A stretch of 61,009 nt of DNA. It comes from an uncultured Acetatifactor sp. Lineage in GTDB: Bacteria > Bacillota > Clostridia > Lachnospirales > Lachnospiraceae. Under the pieces are notes generated by a model that was not told where the DNA came from, made no database searches, and saw only the letters and a program-made list of their open reading frames with translations. The stretch lies in contig CATKYJ010000027.1 in assembly GCA_949840885.1 (NCBI GenBank), positions 1 through 61,009 on the forward strand, given 5' to 3'. Made by a program: the position numbers and the translations under genes. Below, in pieces: positions 24,997 through 33,386 of the stretch (positions are counted from its first letter, which is position 1; the number at the start of each line of letters is the position of its first letter).

Positions 24997-25438
24997 CCGT
25001 TTCGCTGACAACATCAACTAAAAGCTGGTGCATCAAATCCTTAATGGTTTGACCGGCATGTGCCATTCCTTTTCGGTATTTGGCAACGGCAAGTGGGGTG
25101 GTTGGTGTATCGACCATCAATTCAGGAATTGCATTTTTAATTAGTTCCTTGGATGCATCATCTAAGTAGTCATCAAGACTAAGAAGTTCAACAGCATTGC
25201 TTAGAATTTTTTGTGTCCATGGATATGGGGAGCCGCATTCGTAGCAATAAAAAGGTTTTATGTAAGGCCCAGTAATAGCGAGGCCATCTAATTTAATTAA
25301 GCCGTGAATAGAGGCATGGCAAGAGGGGCAACGCGAATAGGTTTCTTTTCCGCACATAGAACAGTATTTTTGGAAACTTGCTTTGCAACTGCTGACAATA
25401 TGCCCATTAAGGCAAATGGTAGCATTATAGTATGCCAT
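24974..25438 (-). CDS. DUF2321 family zinc-ribbon protein
   Basis: 154 residues: YNATICLNGHIVSS, then CSMCGKETYSRCPSCHASIHG, then CYECGSPYPWT; three CxxC-type knuckles followed by a helical domain. The pattern is that of DUF2321, whose function is not established. It lies on the minus strand between early plus-strand genes, like other accessory prophage genes here, so it may be expressed in the lysogen. AGGAGAAGTTACAT precedes ATG 25438. Confidence 0.75.
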   Translation of the reverse strand: MAYYNATICLNGHIVSSCKASFQKYCSMCGKETYSRCPSCHASIHGLIKLDGLAITGPYIKPFYCYECGSPYPWTQKILSNAVELLSLDDYLDDASKELIKNAIPELMVDTPTTPLAVAKYRKGMAHAGQTIKDLMHQLLVDVVSETVKKSLFP

Positions 25439-25479
25439 ATGTAACTTCTCCTTTATCTGTTATATCAGCATGGCAGTGC

Positions 25480-25550
25480 TGATAAGGGAATTATATCAGA
25501 TAGGAGATGGAGGGCGCAAGGAAAACATATCGAATAGGGAGGAGGTGAGA
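25480..25550. repeat. 71-bp direct repeat, copy 1
   Basis: Almost identical (3-4 differences) to 26419-26489. It spans the region between a minus-strand gene start and the GGAGGTGA of the next plus-strand gene. Here no good plus-strand ORF follows: ATG 25550 gives only 7 codons. Confidence 0.85.
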
Positions 25551-25620
25551 TGGAAAAGCCAATCAGAATATAGTTGAGGTACGCTGCATTGGAGGATGAT
25601 TGACAGTTGCAGGCTAAATG

Positions 25621-25746
25621 CTACTTAGTCATGATATATAGGGTATGGCCATTTCCATTCACGAAATACGACATAGCCCATATCGTATATCCTCGCGCCA
25701 TAAGAGTTTGGGCCTCTTTGGCAGAATAAACGTATTTCTTTTCTAT
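25621..25746 (-). CDS. 41-residue ORF with ATA in start position
   Basis: AAGGAGGTGATAAT stands directly before ATA 25746; no ATG, GTG or TTG is available. The product reads (I)EKKYVYSAKEAQTLMARGYT, then WAMSYFVNGNGHTLYIMTK: a sensible small protein without family. It is either translated from AUA or is a gene killed by an ATG-to-ATA change. Confidence 0.4.
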   Translation of the reverse strand: MEKKYVYSAKEAQTLMARGYTIWAMSYFVNGNGHTLYIMTK

Positions 25747-25879
25747 ATTATCACCTCCTTCCATAGAGGCGATTTACAGCGTATCCCTGATATATTCTGA
25801 TTGGACAAATAAATATTAGCATTAACGAGATAATTATTCCAGTTTTTTTAAAGCTGGTATTAGGGAGGAGGTGAGACGG

Positions 25880-26086
25880 ATATACGAAGTAAAGAAATTT
25901 ATCAATTCGGAACCGATAATTTCATTTTCTTTGCCCGCCCGCGATTGGTGCTTACTTGAACAGTCAGAGCTGTGGCATCGTCTGGATAGCTTTCTGGAAG
26001 CTTGTCAAAGTACAGATAACCGGATGAACCAGCTAGAGAAGCTAGAGATATTGGAAACTGGACAGAAAATTCTTCCCGATGGCTGA
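25880..26086 (+). CDS. 68-residue ORF with ATA in start position
   Basis: GGAGGTGA at 25870-25877-like position is followed after 5 bases by ATA 25880; GTG 25871 lies inside the ribosome site. Product: IYEVKKFINSEPIISFSLPA, then helical. It is antisense to the last third of the 25902-26399 gene, so one of the two may be fortuitous. Confidence 0.4.
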   Translation: MYEVKKFINSEPIISFSLPARDWCLLEQSELWHRLDSFLEACQSTDNRMNQLEKLEILETGQKILPDG

Positions 26087-26399
26087 TGATTTCTTTTCCG
26101 GAACGCCGAGTATGCTCACATACCACTGTTGGGATATAAACACAAGGGTAACAAACATTATCTTGAACAATGGAAATATTTAAAATGGATATAGGGAGCC
26201 GGGAATGGTTTGCAAAAGAGACAAACATGAGCAAAGATTTGTTTTTGTAACTGTAGCTTTGGATGGATAAGGAAATGTTTTTACGCTGAGCAAGCAGCGT
26301 ATAGAGAGTTCCGAGGGAACCGAATGCCCCCAACAGGAATGTGATATTTTCTTTTGTAAAGAATGCGAGAATGAGTTTGGTGATTGTTTCCAGATTCAT
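25902..26399 (-). CDS. Membrane-anchored accessory prophage protein
   Basis: 165 residues with one N-terminal membrane segment (ENITFLLGAFGSLGTLYTLL, residues about 18-38) and a beta-rich soluble domain behind it (SLLMFVSFANHSRLPISIL). AAAGGAGAAAAACT precedes ATG 26399. This layout is common in prophage exclusion and accessory proteins, but no family function is known. Opposite strand to its early-gene neighbours. Confidence 0.65.
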   Translation of the reverse strand: MNLETITKLILAFFTKENITFLLGAFGSLGTLYTLLAQRKNISLSIQSYSYKNKSLLMFVSFANHSRLPISILNISIVQDNVCYPCVYIPTVVCEHTRRSGKEIISHREEFSVQFPISLASLAGSSGYLYFDKLPESYPDDATALTVQVSTNRGRAKKMKLSVPN

Positions 26400-26418
26400 A
26401 GTTTTTCTCCTTTGCATT

Positions 26419-26489
26419 TGATAAGGAGATTATATCAGATAGGAGATAGAGGGCGCAAGGAAAACATATCGAATAGGGAGGAGGTGAGA
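26419..26489. repeat. 71-bp direct repeat, copy 2
   Basis: Second copy of 25480-25550, again between a divergent minus gene and a plus gene ribosome site. The two copies bracket the 25621-26399 genes, as if these were inserted or duplicated as a unit. Confidence 0.85.
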
Positions 26490-26492
26490 GGG

Positions 26493-26756
26493 ATGAAAGG
26501 AGATATACCAGAGAATCAGTGTTATCTCATTGACAAAAATTTTTGTGAAATAGCGCAGAAAAGAATTGCACAAGTCATGGGAAAGGTCGCAAGTATTCAG
26601 GATTCCAGTGATTTGAATACTGAAATCCTGAATGACCTTGCAGACATCAGGGGATTTTTCCAGCGCAGAGAGCTTAGGGCATATTCGAATAAACTTAAAG
26701 ACTCAATCGATATGGAAAGATTCATCCACCCCGAAAATCCTGTATGCAAGTTCTGA
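26493..26756 (+). CDS. Small early phage protein, unknown
   Basis: 87 residues, acidic and helical (FCEIAQKRIAQVMGKVASIQ). ATG 26493 lies 5 bases after GGAGGTGA, the same spacing seen before the ATA codons at 24844 and 25880. Overlaps the convergent 26703 gene by 54 nt. Confidence 0.65.
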   Translation: MKGDIPENQCYLIDKNFCEIAQKRIAQVMGKVASIQDSSDLNTEILNDLADIRGFFQRRELRAYSNKLKDSIDMERFIHPENPVCKF

Positions 26757-26990
26757 ATATTTTGCAACGATGATATTACTGTCTTTGTCTGCATAACCAG
26801 CGTTTTCGAGGTCGCTTATGAAGTCAGACATGTCATAGTAAAATGGGATTTCCGGATCGTCAATTTCAATAAGCCAAATATCATTATTAAGATTTTGGAA
26901 GCCATCAACATGAGAACTTAGGAATTTAGCAAATTGTTTAAAATCACATTTCAGAGTCGCAAAGTCGCAGTACACAATATATTTAGACAT
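26703..26990 (-). CDS. Small accessory prophage protein, unknown
   Basis: 95 acidic residues (MSKYIVYCDFATLKCDFKQF, then IPFYYDMSDFISDLENAGYA). GAAAGGAAAAACAAT precedes ATG 26990. No recognised domain. One of four minus-strand genes set among the plus-strand early genes. Confidence 0.65.
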   Translation of the reverse strand: MSKYIVYCDFATLKCDFKQFAKFLSSHVDGFQNLNNDIWLIEIDDPEIPFYYDMSDFISDLENAGYADKDSNIIVAKYSELAYRIFGVDESFHID

Positions 26991-27110
26991 ATTGTTTTTC
27001 CTTTCTTTCATACTCGGGTATGCCAGTATCCTATACCAACAGTATAAGAGGAAAAGCTGAAAATGGCAAGAGGCTTCGCAGACAAAGAAACAGAGGGAGG
27101 TGAGGGAGCA

Positions 27111-27266
27111 ATGAGCAAAGAAGAGCGGCTTATACATCTGCAGGACTACACAAAAATTATTGTGGAAACAGACGAGGAAAACCCTGTAACCATAGCAGAG
27201 ATAACTTCGGAGGAAATCAATACCGCTGATGGCTACAGGGTTCGGATGACACCTAAGTATGATTAA
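27111..27266 (+). CDS. Small early phage protein, unknown
   Basis: 51 residues (MSKEERLIHLQDYTKIIVET ... EEINTADGYRVRMTPKYD). GGAGGTGAGGGAGCA precedes ATG 27111; the longer frame from 27063 is less well supported. Its stop overlaps the convergent DUF2188 stop by 4 bp. Confidence 0.65.
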   Translation: MSKEERLIHLQDYTKIIVETDEENPVTIAEITSEEINTADGYRVRMTPKYD

Positions 27267-27493
27267 TGCTCGGTGTCACGTGGAGGAAACGGGTCATTAC
27301 CATAGCTGTCTTTGGAACGAATTTTTCCATCACGTCCTTGGACAACAACTTCGCTTTTCTGGTTCTTGGCAATTCCAATAGCATAGTCTTGCGCTTGCCT
27401 TTGAGTATCGAAAAGCTTAGTGTCTTTTGAATTACCAGCACCATGAACGGCCCATTTGTCTCCACGAGGTGAGACCCATTGATCTTTTCCCAT
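27263..27493 (-). CDS. DUF2188 family protein
   Basis: 76 residues matching the DUF2188 pattern along its whole length: WVSPRGDKWAVHGAGNSKDT, QRQAQDYAIGIAKNQ, VVVQGRDGKIRSKDSYGND. The family is widespread in bacteria and prophages; its role is not known, though some members occur with defence or stress genes. GAAAGGGGAATTCTGCT precedes ATG 27493. Confidence 0.8.
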   Translation of the reverse strand: MGKDQWVSPRGDKWAVHGAGNSKDTKLFDTQRQAQDYAIGIAKNQKSEVVVQGRDGKIRSKDSYGNDPFPPRDTEH

Positions 27494-27615
27494 AGCAGAA
27501 TTCCCCTTTCTATGTACTCGGCTCTGGCGGGAGCCTGTATCAACAAGTATAAAGGAGGAGCAAGGGGAAATCAAGACAGGATAGAAGTCAAATCTGGAGA
27601 GGAGGTGAGAAAGAG

Positions 27616-27855
27616 ATGCCGAGGGTAGCGATCAACAAGAAGAAATACCTGCAGACGGATCTGCGGGAGTGGATGATCGGCCGCATGGACTCCCTTGGGA
27701 AGAACCAGGAATACATGGGGGAGAAGCTGAACATCAGCCAGCAGGCATTTGGCAGAAGACTAAGGGATGGAAACTTCAATAACGTGCAGCTTTATGTGAT
27801 CTTCAAGGAGTTGGAGGCTACGGACGACAAGATACTTCAATTGATGAAGCTGTAG
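27616..27855 (+). CDS. XRE-like small DNA-binding protein
   Basis: 79 residues: IGRMDSLGKNQEYMGEKLNI SQQAFGRRL suggests a helix-turn-helix of the XRE type near residues 20-55. GAGGAGGTGAGAAAGAG precedes the ATG. First of the uninterrupted plus-strand early operon; possibly an early regulator. Confidence 0.6.
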   Translation: MPRVAINKKKYLQTDLREWMIGRMDSLGKNQEYMGEKLNISQQAFGRRLRDGNFNNVQLYVIFKELEATDDKILQLMKL

Positions 27856-27882
27856 TATCAGGAGCTGGAAAGGAGGAAAGGA

Positions 27883-28545
27883 ATGAAGAAAGAGGCACAG
27901 ATGAAAGCATTCGCAAGTGAATCAGAGTTTGACAGAGCTTATGAGAAGTTCCTGGCGGACCTGCCGCAGGCGAGCGGTTTGATCCGTCATAAGCACGCAA
28001 GGATGGAGTCCTGCTTCCAGGCCTATCTGGACGCATTTGAGAAGTGGGTATTCCGGCATGCGTACGAGGCCGGATATGCCGCAGCGCTGGCAGGGGCAGC
28101 CGATGAGCAGGGCTGCCAGGGTAGGGAAGAGACGGCCATCGAGCAGCTGAGGCGCGAGGCGCTGTACGCGCAGCGGTCTTACTCGGAGGAACTGCTGTAC
28201 AAGATCTATGGAGGAGCGGTGATGGCAAAGAAACTTGGGGCGATCACAGAAGAGGAGTTCATGGAGATAAACGAGATGACCATCCGCTTCATGAGAAACT
28301 ACCAGGAGCACATGCGGCGCAGGAACGAGGAGATCCTCCATGGCGAGGATGAGAGCCCGGTAAAAGAATACCGTGTGAAGTTCTGGCGCAGTGACGAGGA
28401 CGGCAGGGAGGACTATCTGGAGTTCGACAGCGAGGACCAGGCAATGGAATTCTACAACAGCCTGGACGGAAAGGCGGAAGTCCAGAGGTACGTTGAGGGG
28501 CGCCACGAGTACGAGGCGTTCGTGTATCCCACGTTCGAAGTGTAG
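27883..28545 (+). CDS. Unknown early phage protein
   Basis: 220 residues, charged and helical, with a C-terminal alpha/beta stretch (EYRVKFWRSDEDGREDYLEF ... YNSLDGKAEVQRY). GGAGGAAAGGA precedes the ATG. No family recognised. GC content rises here to the ~57% of the replication module. Confidence 0.6.
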   Translation: MKKEAQMKAFASESEFDRAYEKFLADLPQASGLIRHKHARMESCFQAYLDAFEKWVFRHAYEAGYAAALAGAADEQGCQGREETAIEQLRREALYAQRSYSEELLYKIYGGAVMAKKLGAITEEEFMEINEMTIRFMRNYQEHMRRRNEEILHGEDESPVKEYRVKFWRSDEDGREDYLEFDSEDQAMEFYNSLDGKAEVQRYVEGRHEYEAFVYPTFEV

Positions 28546-28556
28546 GGAGGGAGCAT

Positions 28557-28757
28557 ATGAAGAGACCAGCCCGAAAAAGGCATAGCCTGACGTACAGGAT
28601 CGATGCAAGCAGCATATTCGGATCCATCGCGTTCCTGGCGATGCTAGCGGCACCCGGAGCAGTGGAGGGCGGGATGTACATGACCGCCGCGGCGCTGACT
28701 GCAGCCTGCGGGATATGCGCCTACCTGGCCATCAGGGAGGACGGCAAAAAAAGATAG
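28557..28757 (+). CDS. Small two-segment membrane protein
   Basis: 66 residues: a basic N-terminus, then two hydrophobic segments (SIFGSIAFLAMLAAPGAV; MTAAALTAACGICAYLAI) separated by a short turn, and a basic tail. TAGGGAGGGAGCAT precedes the ATG. Unknown. A GCATCC/GGATGC hairpin lies in the gap before the next gene (28811-28830). Confidence 0.6.
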   Translation: MKRPARKRHSLTYRIDASSIFGSIAFLAMLAAPGAVEGGMYMTAAALTAACGICAYLAIREDGKKR

Positions 28758-28845
28758 GCCCCACCACCTACAAAAGCTGGGAGCCTACCAAGGACATAAA
28801 TAATGTCGATGCATCCATTATAACGGATGCGGAAAGGAAAAGTCA

Positions 28846-30144
28846 ATGGAAACAATGAAGATCAACAAACTGGAAATCGAGAACGTGAAGCGCGTCAAGG
28901 CAGTGAAGCTGGAGCCCACGGCGAACGGCCTCACCATCATAGGGGGCGACAACAGGCAGGGGAAGACCTCCGTCCTGGACTCCATCGCGTGGGCGCTGGG
29001 AGGGGACAGATACCGCCCCTCCATGCCGCAGAGGGAGGGATCCGCCATACCGCCCACGCTCCACATCGTCATGAGCAACGGCCTGGTGGTGGAGCGCAAG
29101 GGCAAGAACAGCGACCTGAAGGTGACCGACCCCTCCGGGAAGAAAGGCGGCCAGCAGCTGCTGAACGAGTTCGTGGAGCAGCTGGCCATCGACCTACCGA
29201 AGTTCATGGAGGCCTCCGGACAGGAGAAAGCCAGGACGCTCCTGCGCATCGTCGGCATCGGGGACAGGCTGTCGGACCTGGAGCGGCAGGAGAAAGAGCT
29301 GTACAACAGGAGGCAGGCCATCGGCCAGATAGCCGACCAGAAAGCCAAGTTCGCAAAGGAGCAGCCATACTATCCCGACGCCCCAAAGGACATCGTATCC
29401 CCAATGGAACTCATCCGGCAGCAGCAGGAGATCCTCGCGAAAAATGGGGAGAACCAGCGCAAGAGGGACAAGGCCGACAGGTTCCGGCAGTCGGTGGCGT
29501 TCATGCAGAGCGAGGTGGAGTCCCTGCAGGCCCAGCTTGCAAGGAAGAGGGAGGAACTGGCGGAGGCGGAGGCCTCGCTGAACATAGCCCTGATGGACGC
29601 AAAGGACCTCCAGGACATGTCCACGGCGGAACTGGAGGCGTCCATCGCGAACATAGACGAGGTGAACCGGAAAGTACGCGCAAACCTGGACAAGGAAAAG
29701 GCGGAGGAGGACGCCGCGGAATACAGGAATCAGTACGCAGGGCTCACCTCGGAGATTGACAAGGTCAGGAAAGACAGGATGGCCCTGCTGCAGTCAGCCC
29801 AGCTGCCGCTGCCTGGGCTGTCCGTGGAGGACGGCGAGCTGACTTACGACGGCCAGAGGTGGGACTGCATGTCCGGCTCGGACAGACTGAAAGTGGCCAC
29901 GGCGATCGTGCGGAAGCTGAACCCGAAATGTGGCTTCGTACTGCTGGACAAGCTGGAGCAGATGGACCTGCAGACGCTGCGGGAGTTCGGCGCGTGGCTG
30001 GAGCAGGAGGGCCTGCAGGCCATCGCAACCAGAGTCAGCACGGGGGAGGAGTGTTCCATCATCATATCGGACGGGTACGTGGAGGGACAGGAACGTCCCG
30101 TTACGGAGGGAAAGAAGACCGAATGGAAAGTGGGTGAATTTTAA
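28846..30144 (+). CDS. SbcC/RecF-like AAA ATPase
   Basis: 432 residues. Walker A is IIGGDNRQGKTSVLDSI near the N-terminus. A long central coiled coil (about 120-300) follows, then an ABC-like signature CMSGSDRLKVA and Walker B CGFVLLDKLEQMD. It is an SMC/SbcC-type ATPase of the phage recombination module, probably acting on DNA ends with the neighbouring Sak4-like and DUF669 proteins. Its TAA overlaps the next ATG by one base. Confidence 0.82.
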   Translation: METMKINKLEIENVKRVKAVKLEPTANGLTIIGGDNRQGKTSVLDSIAWALGGDRYRPSMPQREGSAIPPTLHIVMSNGLVVERKGKNSDLKVTDPSGKKGGQQLLNEFVEQLAIDLPKFMEASGQEKARTLLRIVGIGDRLSDLERQEKELYNRRQAIGQIADQKAKFAKEQPYYPDAPKDIVSPMELIRQQQEILAKNGENQRKRDKADRFRQSVAFMQSEVESLQAQLARKREELAEAEASLNIALMDAKDLQDMSTAELEASIANIDEVNRKVRANLDKEKAEEDAAEYRNQYAGLTSEIDKVRKDRMALLQSAQLPLPGLSVEDGELTYDGQRWDCMSGSDRLKVATAIVRKLNPKCGFVLLDKLEQMDLQTLREFGAWLEQEGLQAIATRVSTGEECSIIISDGYVEGQERPVTEGKKTEWKVGEF

Positions 30145-31295
30145 TGGAGATCATCAGGGGAAAGATACCGTGCGCGAAGAAAGTGCTGGTCTACGGGCCG
30201 GAGGGGATAGGGAAGTCCACGTTCGCCTCCCGGTTCCCGGATCCGCTCTTCATCGACACGGAGGGCAGCACCAAGGAGATGGACGTGGCCAGGACTCCGG
30301 CGCCGTCATCATGGACGATGCTGATGGAGCAGGTGAGGCACGTGAACGCACATCCGGAGGTCTGCCGGACGCTGGCCATAGACACGGCAGACTGGGCCGA
30401 GATGCTGTGCATAGACCATGTCCTGGCGAAGTACCAGCAGACCAGCATAGAGGGCTTTGCGTATGGGAAAGGCTATACATATGTGCAGGAGGAGTTCGGC
30501 CGGCTCCTGAACCTCCTGGAAGAGGTAGTGGGCAAGGGTATCAACATAGCGCTGACGGCCCATGCGAAGATGCGCAAGTTCGAGCAGCCGGACGAGATGG
30601 GGGCCTACGACCGCTGGGAGACGAAACTGAGCAAAGGCGTTGCCCCCATGGTAAAGGAGTGGGCGGACATGGTCTTATTCGCCAACTACAAGACCTATTC
30701 CGTGGCGGTGGACGACAAGGGCAAGAAGCGCAAGGCCCAGGGCGGCTCCCGGATGATGTACACGTCCCACCATCCATGCTGGGACGCGAAGAACCGGTAC
30801 GGACTCCCGGAGGAGATGCCGTTCGACTATGCGGGAATTGCCGGCATCATAGAGGACAGGGCACAGACTGGCGGCAGCGCCTCCATGCAGGACGCCGCAC
30901 GGCGCCAGGTGCAGGAACCTAATCCTGCCGATGGCCCCAAGGGCAGTGCGGCCCAGGAGACGCCGGCAGGGAACCAGCAGGCAAGCGGCGCTACGGCACC
31001 GGCGGCAGACGGATCCGCTTCCCAGGGCACCCCGGAAAGCGGGAAGCAGGGCTCCATGATATGGGAGAGCGACCCGGACAAAGTCCCGAAGAACCTAAAG
31101 GACCTGATGATGGCGGGCGGCATATGCGAGTGGGACATCCAGAACGTGGTGGCGGCCAGGGGGTACTACCCTGCGGACGTGCCGATCGAGGGGTACGACC
31201 CCGGCTTCGTCCAGGGCGTCCTGGTAGGGGCATGGCAGAAAGTGCTGGCGATGATCAAGGAGATGAAAGAGAGCGGGGAGATACCGTTCAACTGA
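30144..31295 (+). CDS. Sak4-like RecA-fold ATPase (phage recombinase)
   Basis: 383 residues. The first ~240 are a RecA-type ATPase (VYGPEGIGKSTFASRFP, FIDTEGSTKEMD, LAIDTADWAEML); this AAA_24 type is typical of Sak4 single-strand annealing recombinases. The C-terminus is a Pro/Ala/Gly-rich linker plus a short domain. Works with DUF669 SSB-like protein downstream. Start overlaps the SbcC-like stop (TAATG). Confidence 0.8.
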   Translation: MEIIRGKIPCAKKVLVYGPEGIGKSTFASRFPDPLFIDTEGSTKEMDVARTPAPSSWTMLMEQVRHVNAHPEVCRTLAIDTADWAEMLCIDHVLAKYQQTSIEGFAYGKGYTYVQEEFGRLLNLLEEVVGKGINIALTAHAKMRKFEQPDEMGAYDRWETKLSKGVAPMVKEWADMVLFANYKTYSVAVDDKGKKRKAQGGSRMMYTSHHPCWDAKNRYGLPEEMPFDYAGIAGIIEDRAQTGGSASMQDAARRQVQEPNPADGPKGSAAQETPAGNQQASGATAPAADGSASQGTPESGKQGSMIWESDPDKVPKNLKDLMMAGGICEWDIQNVVAARGYYPADVPIEGYDPGFVQGVLVGAWQKVLAMIKEMKESGEIPFN

Positions 31296-31311
31296 AAAGG
31301 AGGTTTTTGTT

Positions 31312-31761
31312 ATGGACAGAGAGCTTGAATGGAACGACGTCATAGAGAAAGACGGGGGCGACTACGTGCTCCTCCCGGAGGGCGACTACGACTTCACGGT
31401 GGAGAGCTTCGACAGGGGGAGGCACAACGGGAGCGACAAGCTCCCTCCCTGCAACAAGGCGATGCTGAAGCTGAGGGTGGAGTCCCCGCAGGGGACGGCC
31501 TACATCAACCACAACCTCTTCCTGCACACCATCACGGAGGGCATGCTGTCGTCGTTCTTCGCCAGCATCGGCCAGAAGAGGAAAGGCGAGCCGCTGCGCA
31601 TGGACTGGGGCAAGGTCCCGGGATCCAGGGGCAGGGCGAAGATAGGCGTCTACAGGTACATGAAGGACGGGGAGGAGAGGCAGGTCAACGAGGTGAAGCG
31701 GTTCTACGCGATGGAGGGGGCGCCGTCAAAGGCCCCCACATACAAGGCAGGTGACTTCTGA
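31312..31761 (+). CDS. DUF669 protein (putative ssDNA-binding)
   Basis: 149 residues beginning RELEWNDVIEKDGGDYVLLP EGDYDF, typical of DUF669, which accompanies Sak4-type recombinases and is thought to bind single-stranded DNA. AAAGGAGG precedes the ATG; the stop overlaps the helicase ATG by one base. Confidence 0.8.
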   Translation: MDRELEWNDVIEKDGGDYVLLPEGDYDFTVESFDRGRHNGSDKLPPCNKAMLKLRVESPQGTAYINHNLFLHTITEGMLSSFFASIGQKRKGEPLRMDWGKVPGSRGRAKIGVYRYMKDGEERQVNEVKRFYAMEGAPSKAPTYKAGDF

Positions 31762-33371
31762 TGGAGCTGAGGCCATACCAGAACGAGGCGAAGGAGAGCA
31801 TCTTCGCCGAATGGGGCAAGGGTGTGAGGCGGACGCTGCTGGTGCTGCCGACGGGGTGCGGCAAGACCATCGTCTTCGCAAAGGTGGCGGAGGAATGCGT
31901 CCGCCAGGGGAGGCGCGTCCTCATCCTGGCACACAGGGGCGAGCTCCTGGAGCAGGCGGCGGACAAGATCGGCAGGGTCACGGGGCTCGGGTGCGCCACG
32001 GAAAAGGCGGAGCGCACCTGCATGGGCAGCTGGTTCCGGATAACCGTGGGCTCCGTGCAGACCCTCACGAGGGAGAGCAGGCTGGGACAGTTCCCCGCAG
32101 ACTATTTCGACACGATCATCATCGACGAGGCGCACCACTGCCTGACGGACAGCTACCAGCGCATCCTGGGGCACTTTCCGGACGCGCTGGTCCTGGGCGT
32201 CACCGCCACCCCGGACAGGGGGGACATGCGCAACCTGGGCGAGTTCTTCGAGTCCCTGGCCTACGAGTACACCCTGCCGAAAGCGATCAAGGCCGGCTAC
32301 CTGAGCCCCATCAAGGCTCTGACCATACCGCTGAGGCTGGACCTTACGGGCGTGGGCGTCCAGGCGGGCGACTTAAAGGCAGGAGACATCGGGACGGCGC
32401 TGGACCCATATCTGTACCAGATAGCGGACGAAATGGCCGTGCACTGCAGGGACAGGAAGACGGTGGTGTTCCTGCCCCTGGTGAAGACCAGCCAGAAGTT
32501 CCGCGACATCCTCAACGGGAAAGGGTTCCGGGCGGCGGAGGTGAACGGCGAGAGCGCGGACAGGGCAGAGGTCCTGGCGGCATTTGACAGGGGCGACTAC
32601 GACATACTGTGCAACTCCATGCTCCTGACGGAGGGCTGGGACTGTCCCTCGGTGGACTGCATCGTGGTGCTGCGCCCGACGAAGATAAGGAGCCTATACA
32701 GCCAGATGGTGGGGCGCGGCACGAGGCTGTACCCCGGGAAAGACCACCTCCTGCTGCTGGACTTCCTGTGGCACACCGAGCGGCATGAGCTGTGCCACCC
32801 CGCGAGCCTGATCTGCACCGACGACGAGGTGGCCAGGCAGATGACGGCCAACATAGAGGCCGCTGGCTGCCCGGTGGACATAGAGGGGGCTGAGAGGCAG
32901 GCCGCGGAGGACGTCGTGGCGCAGCGGGAGGAGGCCCTGGCGAAGAGGCTGGAAGAGATGAAGAGACGCAAGAGGAAGCTGGTGGACCCGCTCCAGTTCG
33001 AGATGAGCATCCAGGCGGAGGACCTGTCCGGATATGTGCCGGCATTCGGCTGGGAGATGGCGCCGCCCTCGGACGGCCAGAAGAGCGCCCTGGAAAAGCT
33101 GGGCATCCTGCCGGATGAGGTCACAAGCGCCGGAAAGGCGGCGAAGATCCTCGACAGGCTGGACAAGCGGCGCATTGAGGGGCTGACCACACCGAAGCAG
33201 ATACGCTTCCTGGAGGGGAGGGGCTTCCAGCATGTGGGGACATGGCAGTTCGACTCCGCCAGGAAGCTGATAGACAGGATCGCGGCCAACGGATGGCGGG
33301 TTCCGGCGGGCATCGTGCCCGGGGAATACACACCTGAAAGCGGCGGTACGCCATGCGCAGAATGGACATAA
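31761..33371 (+). CDS. DEAD/DEAH-box (superfamily 2) helicase
   Basis: 536 residues with a full helicase set: VLPTGCGKTIVFAK (Walker A), IIIDEAHHCL (DEAH), GVTATPDRGD (motif III), EGWDCPSVD, and QMVGRGTRLYPGKDHLLLLD (motif VI). Probably unwinds DNA at replication or recombination forks. Common companion of the primase-helicase in clostridial phages. The C-terminal ~120 residues (KSALEKLGILPDEV ... TPKQIRFLEGRGF) are a separate helical domain. Confidence 0.9.
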   Translation: MELRPYQNEAKESIFAEWGKGVRRTLLVLPTGCGKTIVFAKVAEECVRQGRRVLILAHRGELLEQAADKIGRVTGLGCATEKAERTCMGSWFRITVGSVQTLTRESRLGQFPADYFDTIIIDEAHHCLTDSYQRILGHFPDALVLGVTATPDRGDMRNLGEFFESLAYEYTLPKAIKAGYLSPIKALTIPLRLDLTGVGVQAGDLKAGDIGTALDPYLYQIADEMAVHCRDRKTVVFLPLVKTSQKFRDILNGKGFRAAEVNGESADRAEVLAAFDRGDYDILCNSMLLTEGWDCPSVDCIVVLRPTKIRSLYSQMVGRGTRLYPGKDHLLLLDFLWHTERHELCHPASLICTDDEVARQMTANIEAAGCPVDIEGAERQAAEDVVAQREEALAKRLEEMKRRKRKLVDPLQFEMSIQAEDLSGYVPAFGWEMAPPSDGQKSALEKLGILPDEVTSAGKAAKILDRLDKRRIEGLTTPKQIRFLEGRGFQHVGTWQFDSARKLIDRIAANGWRVPAGIVPGEYTPESGGTPCAEWT

Positions 33372-33386
33372 GGACGGTAGCTGGGG

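Noticed and set aside
28827..29759. Long overlapping plus-strand ORFs in other frames of the replication genes
   Set aside because: High GC content produces long spurious frames; true frames carry Walker and helicase motifs.
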